From: Maribacter sp. MJ134
Lineage (GTDB): Bacteria > Bacteroidota > Bacteroidia > Flavobacteriales > Flavobacteriaceae
DNA length: 64,000 bases
Direction of reading: 5' to 3'
Assembly (NCBI RefSeq): GCF_003970695.1
Contig: NZ_CP034570.1
Coordinates: 2,294,001 to 2,358,000, forward strand
Part shown: one piece after another, positions 58,501-64,000 of the stretch
Layout of the letters: each line of letters opens with the position of its first letter
Numbering within the stretch: the stretch's first letter is position 1
The notes under the pieces: generated by a model
The model's database searches: none
Told to the model about the DNA's origin: nothing
What the model saw: the letters and a program-made list of their open reading frames with translations, nothing else
Program-made: the position numbers and the translations under genes

Positions 58501-59099
58501 AATCGGTCGTAGTAAAATCCGTTCCCGCTCCTATGGATTTATCAACGGATTGGGATGTTAGCTTTCCTATTTCCAAGCGTGCGGAAAAAAAGACCACCTT
58601 TTCAAAATTGCAATCCTGGACCACATCTGCCGATACATCCATTCGGTATTTTTCAGGAACCGCTTCCTATAAAAAACAGTTTCAACTTCCTAAAAAGATG
58701 CTGGGTTCGGATACCCGTCTATGGTTAGATTTGGGGAGTGTAGGCGTCATTGCAGAGGTAATCGTAAATGGTAAAAATGCAGGTATCCTGTGGAAAGCAC
58801 CTTTCAGGTTGCCTATTGACAAGTATGTTATCCTAGGCAAGAATACTTTAGAAATAAAGGTTACGAATGTGTGGCCCAATAGGTTGATCGGTGATGAACA
58901 ACTACCGTTGGATTATGAACGGAATGGTAAAAAACTAAAATCCTTACCGGAATGGTTGACCAATAACACCAAAAGGCCCACGGATCGGACTACATTTTCC
59001 TCCTGGAGCCATTGGGAAAAGGACGATACCTTATTGAATTTCGGACTTTTGGGTCCAGTGACCCTGATTCCCATCAAACTAAAAACGCTGCAGCAATGA
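55581..59099 (+). CDS. GH106 alpha-L-rhamnosidase
   Basis: A complete 1172-residue enzyme (signal peptide ending TILWSQ). The N-terminal barrel has the GH106 start FKNPPNEAKARTWWHWLSG (about 41-59), GITADLEAMKQVGIQ, ELGFHNGPGWSSSGGPW, and acidic residues in VEPYWGPFDN (Glu389) and VGAESFTG (Glu440), which are catalytic candidates. C-terminal beta domains (WLDLGSVGVIAEVIVNGK, LEIKVTNVWPNRLIGD) are typical. It removes alpha-L-rhamnose by inversion. It is followed by the GH78 chimera with a 4-nt ATGA overlap. A broken second copy of this gene lies at 60808. Confidence 0.94.
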   Translation: MKIVKNTYKPFISIIMLLLMSSTILWSQEVKRVVSTELEVGFKNPPNEAKARTWWHWLSGHVSMKGITADLEAMKQVGIQEAQLFNVHLDIPHGPVTYLSEEWLELFHFAAKEAKRLDLELGFHNGPGWSSSGGPWVTPEQAMQTVVFSEIEVEGRQSFNNQLPQPQTKLGYYQDIAVLAFPKPKKDIKIDGLDYKNLSERIRNHLLPDAKPIDEAAIVKKEAIIELTSRFSEDGILEWKVPKGDWIILRLGHTPTGMKNRPAPEDGSGLEVDKMSKKALDAYWAAGIQPIINKLGDLIGTTVNNCIIDSYEVETTNWTLGFDNEFKNLRGYDLSSYLPTLAGYYVDSGEVTERFLWDFRRTIGDLIAKNYYEHFGELCRKNGMKFSVEPYWGPFDNMQVGATGDIVMCEFWSGGYPFFDSPKFVSSIAHLNGSPIVGAESFTGIGGWNVHPAMLKSIGDRAWAEGITRFIFHSYVHQPFEVAPGFALSYHGTEFNRLNTWWKQSSAFMDYIARSQFLLQHGKSVADVLVFTGESSPNTAFLKPEIKALGYDYDLLGSNKIKELYVKDGKIYTAHSGPYEVLALTDSQWMKAETLRKINGLVADGATVIGTKPKKSPSLEDYTNGDTEIDQLANALWERGAVKATSIKAYLEQTKTPPDVKLEGDDVSDISFIHRTSEQADMYFIANARKEGREFIGRFRVAGKQPELWNTETGVIKEVPVFQQHEDGTTSVPLRLGMEEAVFVVFRKPITNGHFLETKANLEKPSLVPLSNLSITKAEYGTFLQEGLVDITDRVSKAIKNGTLDFQMSRGFCDCDPAMGYKKKLRMEYRIGEDTHILNAEEREHIHLDAGDKELKILKAVFGKFKAETKGVPGKYKIHDITSEIKAMVASGNIDIPIRDELIGNRPLDGNNTALRITFSKDGEEQTRTIPKGGMLKLSKDVPTTEFMVKDKKVYWATPYPGTLAYTTVDGKQKSVVVKSVPAPMDLSTDWDVSFPISKRAEKKTTFSKLQSWTTSADTSIRYFSGTASYKKQFQLPKKMLGSDTRLWLDLGSVGVIAEVIVNGKNAGILWKAPFRLPIDKYVILGKNTLEIKVTNVWPNRLIGDEQLPLDYERNGKKLKSLPEWLTNNTKRPTDRTTFSSWSHWEKDDTLLNFGLLGPVTLIPIKLKTLQQ

Positions 59100-60811
59100 T
59101 ACCAACCCTAAGAAATACACCCATTAAAATGAAAATGGCAAAATTTGTTATGGCCGCAATGGCATTATTCTTAAGTAGTTGCTCAACGCCCTCTGAATTG
59201 GCGGTGACCGACCTAGAATGCGAGTACAAAAACAACCCCTTGGGCATTGACAACACACAACCTAGATTGAGTTGGAAATTGGTAGCACCCAATTTTGAAA
59301 GAGAGCAAAAACAAACGGCCTATCAAGTATTGGTCGCCAGCAATATAGAGGCTTTGGATAAGAATGCGAGGGATATCTGGGATTCTGGAAAAGTGTCAAG
59401 CAATCAATCGGTCAATGTGGTGTATAATGGCGGGTCATTGCAGTCTACCAAAACCTATTACTGGAAGGTAAAGGTTTGGGATGCAGTCGGTAATCCAACA
59501 GCTTGGAGTCCATCGGCCAAATTCTCCATGGGCTTATTACAGCCCGAGGATTGGCAGGGCGAATGGATCTACAAAGAAGGTCAAAATAAAAAAGACCACA
59601 ACTGGTACAGAAAGAATTTTACCTTGGATACGAATCCAGAATCAGCATATATCTACGTGGCCTCTTTTGGGTATCATGAGGTCTATGTGAACGGCAAAAA
59701 AGTGAGCGATGCGGTGATGAACCCTGTGTTGTCCTATAAGAAAAAAAGACTCCCGTACCTTACCTACGATATTAAGGAACACCTAACAAAAGGCGACAAT
59801 GTCATTAGTATTTGGCATGCCGCAGGTTGGGCAAGATGGGGCAGGATGAAAGAATATTATGATTCTCCTTTCGTATTTAAGGCCCAGGCCCAAATTGAGA
59901 CTGATACCACGAATTTAACTTTGGTGACCGACGATACCTGGAAATGCAAGAAAAGCTATAGTTCATACATCGGTTCTTGGGATATTTTGGATTTTGGCGG
60001 TGAAATCATTGATGAACGTTTACGTGAAGATGACTGGAACACCGTAGGTTACGATGATGATGATTGGGCCAATGCCGTGGTATTTGATAATGACAACGCT
60101 AAAGAAATTGGCTTTACCGATATCAATTTAGGCCCAAAAGGAGCTATTCGCGCTCCCAGTACGGATGCCAATCCGCCCACTACCAAAATCACGGCAACCC
60201 TGAGCGCTCAAATGGTAGAGCCACAGGTGAGGTTCAAAGAAATAAAACCCATTGGCGTTGCGAAGAAGGAAGATGGCAAGTATATCATTGACATGGGCGA
60301 AAATTACACCGGCCATTTTGAAATGAATTTGTTCAATGGAAAAGAGGGTGATACCATCACCTTTGAGGTTGCCGACCATAAAGAAGTAACGTCCCCTTGG
60401 GAGCAACGCAGCCACGACGTTTTTGACAAAACCGGTGGCAGGGCCATTCATTTGGCAGATGCCAATGAAGCTGAGCTATCCAAGGCCTTGGCCATGGGCC
60501 TCACGCCCGATGTGGCCTTTTCTCCCAATCCAACACTTGGTTCGGATTTTGGAAAATTCAATTATATCCACAAAATAAAGGAAGGTAGGCATATTTACTT
60601 TTTCTCCAATTCCAGTGATGAAGACATAGAGACTCAGGTAAGGTTAAAAGGCGATTTTACGTTATTTGAAGCAAACCCACATACCGGCACTATTTCACCC
60701 CTGACCAACACAACAAAAGAGACCCTACAAAAAGAAGTAATTACCAAGGCCAAATTGACCCTACCTGCGGTGAGTGCCGTTTTTTGGAGATCAAATGAAA
60801 TACCCAAATGA
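59096..60811 (+). CDS. Chimeric protein: GH78 N-terminal domains joined to the tail of the GH106-like protein
   Basis: A 571-residue lipoprotein (LSSCSTP). Residues 1 to about 446 are the N-terminal part of a GH78 rhamnosidase (LECEYKNNPLGIDNTQPRLSW, YYWKVKVWD, GYHEVYVNGKKV, IIDMGENYTGHFE). The catalytic alpha/alpha-barrel with DCPQRDERLGW is absent. From Gly447 the sequence is the C-terminal tail of the 51780 gene, in frame (60432-60552 matches 53686-53806 at 119 of 121 bases). So it is a recombinant gene, almost certainly without rhamnosidase activity, though it could still bind carbohydrate. An internal ATG at 59129 is an alternative start. Confidence 0.9.
   Translation: MIPTLRNTPIKMKMAKFVMAAMALFLSSCSTPSELAVTDLECEYKNNPLGIDNTQPRLSWKLVAPNFEREQKQTAYQVLVASNIEALDKNARDIWDSGKVSSNQSVNVVYNGGSLQSTKTYYWKVKVWDAVGNPTAWSPSAKFSMGLLQPEDWQGEWIYKEGQNKKDHNWYRKNFTLDTNPESAYIYVASFGYHEVYVNGKKVSDAVMNPVLSYKKKRLPYLTYDIKEHLTKGDNVISIWHAAGWARWGRMKEYYDSPFVFKAQAQIETDTTNLTLVTDDTWKCKKSYSSYIGSWDILDFGGEIIDERLREDDWNTVGYDDDDWANAVVFDNDNAKEIGFTDINLGPKGAIRAPSTDANPPTTKITATLSAQMVEPQVRFKEIKPIGVAKKEDGKYIIDMGENYTGHFEMNLFNGKEGDTITFEVADHKEVTSPWEQRSHDVFDKTGGRAIHLADANEAELSKALAMGLTPDVAFSPNPTLGSDFGKFNYIHKIKEGRHIYFFSNSSDEDIETQVRLKGDFTLFEANPHTGTISPLTNTTKETLQKEVITKAKLTLPAVSAVFWRSNEIPK
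60432..60552 (+). repeat. Duplicated 121-bp segment, copy 2 (chimera junction)
   Basis: Near-identical to 53686-53806 (two mismatches). Its left edge is the junction where GH78 sequence ends and the GH106-like tail begins. Confidence 0.97.
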
Positions 60812-61336
60812 ACACAAGACCTAACACCATAGTCGTTTTGCTGCTCGTTCAGGCGCTTTTGCTCTCCGGGAACAGTTTTCTGTTGGATCGGTATAATGAA
60901 CCATCTCCGCAGTCCGATGTAATCGAAGGCTTCAAAAATCCGCCCAGTGAAACCAAAGCGCGAAGCTGGTGGCATTGGTTGAGCGGAAATGTTTCCAAAG
61001 AAGGCATTACGGCTGATTTGGAAGCGATGAAGAAAGTGGGGATTCAAGAGGAATCATTATTTAATGTTCAATTGGATTTTCTACAGGGGCCGGTTAGTTA
61101 CCTTAGTGAAGAGTGTTAGACTAATTTCGTTTTCCGACCTAAGAATCCGAACGGCTTAGCTTAGAACAGGCATTCAACAACGGTTCGGGTTGGTTGTCTG
61201 CTCGAGCACATTGTCTTACCGAAACGCATAGCATGCAAACAGCGTTTTTAGTGAACTTGAAGTCAAACTTTCAGAAAAATTACCAAGACTAGAAATCAAA
61301 TTTGACTACTATAAATACATTACTCTTTTGGCTACA
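60808..61336 (+). pseudogene. Decayed GH106 rhamnosidase remnant
   Basis: The first 103 codons (60808-61119) read cleanly and match the start of the intact GH106 gene: FKNPPSETKARSWWHWLSG, GITADLEAMKKVGIQE, GPVSYLSEE. The next codon, a Trp in the intact gene, is Cys, then TAG stops translation. Past the stop, degenerate sequence in shifting frames still aligns: NNGSGWLSA corresponds to HNGPGWSSS, MQTA to MQTV, and FSELEVKLSEKLPRLEIKFDYYKYITLLA to the intact segment ending DIAVLAF. It ends near 61336; the remaining 1000 or so residues are gone. Its ATG overlaps the chimera stop (ATGA). Confidence 0.88.
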
Positions 61337-62123
61337 TGACCTGGTATTCATCTTTTAGATGTTGGTTTAAATAAGTTGAATCAAGGCATTGTACAAATAA
61401 ATGATAGGGCATTGTAACAGACTATTAATAATATGTTTTAACAGCATTTAGGAATTGGGCCTATTATTATACCAATCATTCATATTCAGGACTATCCGTA
61501 CCGGGTATTTTAACAACGGAACATTTTACTGAGCAATAATTATCTACAGCAAGTTAGAAGATGAATTTTACTTAATTGTTTGCTATTTCTCAGCATTGAA
61601 CTCTCCTTTAAAATTTAAACCTATCGTTCTGAACAAAGCGTTAAGAAGTGCTCCTTTACAAGAATATCTAAGGTAGTTTTCTTTTGAATAAAAAGTTTGA
61701 GTCCGGTTTGGCCTGCAATTACGGTACCGCCTCAAGTGCTATGGTATAAGATGGAGAGGTTACCCAGTTGGGGGTGGGGCGTTACTCTCAGCAATTAGTC
61801 TTTTTTGGTTAAGACTGAATTATGATTTTATTAAAAAGTCCTCCAACCTAAAGTTTCCGAGATTCTTCTAGAATATTTTAATACATAAAAAATATGTTTC
61901 TTTTTTGATAATAATTCATAATCGGTTTTGTGCATACCCCTGATCAAGGTATAATTATTGATCGAAGAAAATCAAAGAGTTTTAAGGTTACTCAAAAGTC
62001 ATAACCTCATTTTTTTCTTCCTAGACCTCCTAAAATTGCAGTTTCACAACAAATATTTTCCTTAGAGGAACATAGCTTTAGTTTTGCGGCGTACAAACAT
62101 GCGGTAGTGTTAAACAGTGCAAA
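61337..62123. other. Gene-free interval right of the PUL remnant
   Basis: About 790 bp of AT-rich sequence with short, interrupted frames. No ORF, RNA gene, IS end or PUL box recognised. It may include further decayed coding sequence that I could not place. Confidence 0.55.
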
Positions 62124-64000
62124 ATGAATACATCTACAATGAAAATTAAAGAAAAAAATAATAGGTTCAATAAGAAAATGACAACGTCTTTAATTAGATA
62201 TAGGGTAATTGATAAAAGAATTTTAGTGCTATTTTTATTCCTATCCGGAATCACATTCGCACAGACTAGGGTTGCAATCGGTGACCAATGTAACTGTGAG
62301 GTAATACAAGGCACGGTCGTAGATGCGCCAGGTGCTACAAGTCCAAGCGGGTCGGATCTTGGCGATTTGTATGTAAATACCAATACGGGAACCATCTATT
62401 TTTGGGATGGCACTTCTTGGGAATTGACTTCTACCGATTCCAACACGACCAACGTAGGCCTGAGCGATGACGGCACCAACCTGATATTAACGGACAGTGA
62501 CGGCAACACCGTGACCATGCCCTTGGCGGACATCGCCGCGGCGACGGATACCAACACGACCAATGCGACCTTTGAGGTGGTAGGCTCCGATTTGGTGATC
62601 ACCGACAGTGACGGTGGTACGGTAAGCGTACCCGTAACGGATATCGCCGCCCTCGCAGATACGAACACGACCAACGTAGGCCTGAGCGATGACGGCACAA
62701 ACCTGATATTAACGGACAGTGACGGCAACACCGTGACCATGCCCTTGGCGGACATCGCCGCGGCGACGGATACCAACACGACCAACGCGACCTTTGAGGT
62801 GGTAGGCTCCGATTTGGTGATCACCGACAGTGACGGTGGTACGGTAAGCGTACCCGTAACGGATATCGCCGCCCTCGCAGATACGAACACGACCAACGTA
62901 GGCCTGAGCGATGACGGCACAAACCTGATATTAACGGACAGTGACGGCAACACCGTGACCATGCCCTTGGCGGACATCGCCGCGGCGACGGATACCAACA
63001 CGACCAACGCGACCTTTGAGGTGGTAGGCTCCGATTTGGTGATCACCGACAGTGACGGTGGTACGGTAAGCGTACCCGTAACGGATATCGCCGCCCTCGC
63101 AGATACGAACACGACCAACGTAGGCCTGAGCGATGACGGCACAAACCTGATATTAACGGACAGTGACGGCAACACCGTGACCATGCCCTTGGCGGACATC
63201 GCCGCGGCGACGGATACCAACACGACCAACGCGACCTTTGAGGTGGTAGGCTCCGATTTGGTGATCACCGACAGTGACGGTGGTACGGTAAGCGTACCCG
63301 TAACGGATATCGCCGCCCTCGCAGATACGAACACGACCAACGTAGGCCTGAGCGATGACGGCACAAACCTGATATTAACGGACAGTGACGGCAACACCGT
63401 GACCATGCCCTTGGCGGACATCGCCGCGGCGACGGATACCAACACGACCAACGCGACCTTTGAGGTGGTAGGCTCCGATTTGGTGATCACCGACAGTGAC
63501 GGTGGTACGGTAAGCGTACCCGTAACGGATATCGCCGCCCTCGCAGATACGAACACGACCAACGTAGGCCTGAGCGATGACGGCACAAACCTGATATTAA
63601 CGGACAGTGACGGCAACACCGTGACCATGCCCTTGGCGGACATCGCCGCGGCGACGGATACCAACACGACCAACGCGACCTTTGAGGTGGTAGGCTCCGA
63701 TTTGGTGATCACCGACAGTGACGGTGGTACGGTAAGCGTACCCGTAACGGATATCGCCGCCCTCGCAGATACGAACACGACCAACGTAGGCCTGAGCGAT
63801 GACGGCACAAACCTGATATTAACGGACAGTGACGGCAACACCGTGACCATGCCCTTGGCGGACATCGCCGCGGCGACGGATACCAACACGACCAATGCGA
63901 CCTTTGAGGTGGTAGGCTCCGATTTGGTGATCACCGACAGTGATGGTGGTACGGTAAGCGTGCCCGTAGCGGATATCGCTGCGGCAACGAATACTGATGA
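62124..64000 (+). CDS. Secreted repeat protein of near-identical 74-aa units, C-terminus beyond window
   Basis: A large open frame from ATG 62124 to the window end (at least 625 codons). A long N-terminus leads to a Sec signal (about residues 39-53, ending GITFAQ). A non-repeated region follows (about 54-106), including LYVNTNTGTIYFWDGTSWELT, a short motif common at the head of flavobacterial surface proteins. Then come seven 74-residue repeats (107-624). Each repeat has two related 37-residue halves, with TDSDGNTV or TDSDGGTV cores rich in Asp and Thr. Surface adhesin or structural protein is likely. Met6 and Met19 are alternative starts. The long antisense frame at 62396-63934 is a by-product of the repeats. 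Confidence 0.88.
   Translation, partial: MNTSTMKIKEKNNRFNKKMTTSLIRYRVIDKRILVLFLFLSGITFAQTRVAIGDQCNCEVIQGTVVDAPGATSPSGSDLGDLYVNTNTGTIYFWDGTSWELTSTDSNTTNVGLSDDGTNLILTDSDGNTVTMPLADIAAATDTNTTNATFEVVGSDLVITDSDGGTVSVPVTDIAALADTNTTNVGLSDDGTNLILTDSDGNTVTMPLADIAAATDTNTTNATFEVVGSDLVITDSDGGTVSVPVTDIAALADTNTTNVGLSDDGTNLILTDSDGNTVTMPLADIAAATDTNTTNATFEVVGSDLVITDSDGGTVSVPVTDIAALADTNTTNVGLSDDGTNLILTDSDGNTVTMPLADIAAATDTNTTNATFEVVGSDLVITDSDGGTVSVPVTDIAALADTNTTNVGLSDDGTNLILTDSDGNTVTMPLADIAAATDTNTTNATFEVVGSDLVITDSDGGTVSVPVTDIAALADTNTTNVGLSDDGTNLILTDSDGNTVTMPLADIAAATDTNTTNATFEVVGSDLVITDSDGGTVSVPVTDIAALADTNTTNVGLSDDGTNLILTDSDGNTVTMPLADIAAATDTNTTNATFEVVGSDLVITDSDGGTVSVPVADIAAATNTD
62442..63995 (+). repeat. Seven tandem copies of a 222-bp coding repeat
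   Basis: Units begin with AACACGACCAAC at 62442 and recur every 222 bp exactly (AACGTAGG at 62451, 62673, 62895, 63117, 63339, 63561 and 63783). Copies are almost identical; for example, the first has GGCACC where others have GGCACA. The last unit diverges at its end (GTAGCGGATATCGCTGCGGCAACG), suggesting the array finishes or changes type just beyond the window. Confidence 0.97.

Noticed and set aside
53686-60552. Transposon-like explanation for the duplicated 121-bp segment
   Set aside because: No transposase, inverted ends or target-site duplication; the segment is coding, in frame in both genes, and similarity continues past it at lower identity, so homologous recombination between paralogues fits better.
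61780-61835. Short inverted repeat AGTCTT/AAGACT near 61.8 kb as a terminator
   Set aside because: Only six paired bases, no clear gene upstream and no T run after the second arm.
62396-63934. 512-codon reverse-strand frame within the repeat array
   Set aside because: It is an antisense by-product of exact 222-bp repeats (222 is divisible by 3, so no stop is created). The plus-strand frame has a start, a signal peptide and a sensible composition.

Overview
The window looks like chromosome from a marine Flavobacteriaceae bacterium (Bacteroidota). The basis is SusC/SusD pairing, many lipoprotein and Sec signals, Bacteroidetes-type -7 boxes (TAnnTTTG) in place of sigma70 boxes, and a sulfatase-rich polysaccharide utilization locus (PUL). 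I see no tRNA, rRNA, CRISPR array or insertion sequence.

Layout. 1-8.8 kb is housekeeping: sucA (cut by the window edge), a small beta-barrel protein, an amidohydrolase, galE, a DegT-type aminotransferase and waaA. 8.8-9.6 kb holds two very small membrane proteins, two terminators and a six-copy octamer repeat. 9.6-12.2 kb is a DUF1501/DUF1800 pair. 12.3-61.3 kb is one large PUL. It has seven S1-type sulfatase domains, one SusC/SusD pair, a GH5-like enzyme, an SGNH esterase, a sulfatase-GH78 fusion and a DUF5060 glycosidase-like protein. It also has a protein with a nucleoside-hydrolase-like domain, two heparinase II/III-like lyases, an alpha-toroid protein, an oxidoreductase/DUF1080 pair, GH78 and GH106 rhamnosidases and a GH106-like relative. 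The right edge is decaying: a GH78 N-terminus is fused in frame to the tail of another PUL gene, followed by a broken GH106 copy. From 62.1 kb to the end runs a secreted protein made of near-identical 222-bp repeats.

How the genes work together (inference). Repeated alpha-L-rhamnosidases, sulfatases and uronate-type lyases point to a sulfated, rhamnose- and uronic-acid-containing polymer, with green-algal ulvan or a rhamnan sulfate the best guess. Lyases would cut the chain, SusC/D import fragments, and lipoprotein sulfatases and rhamnosidases trim them. The oxidoreductase/DUF1080 pair suggests an additional oxidation-elimination route.

Main discovery. Six sites share a triple pentamer direct repeat (consensus CAGTACAGTACAGGATG). 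Each lies in the same orientation as the gene it precedes and is followed after 22-23 nt by a -7-like box. They define the promoters of six PUL transcription units and probably mark one regulon, whose regulator is not in the window. They also settle two start codons that would otherwise be called too far upstream.
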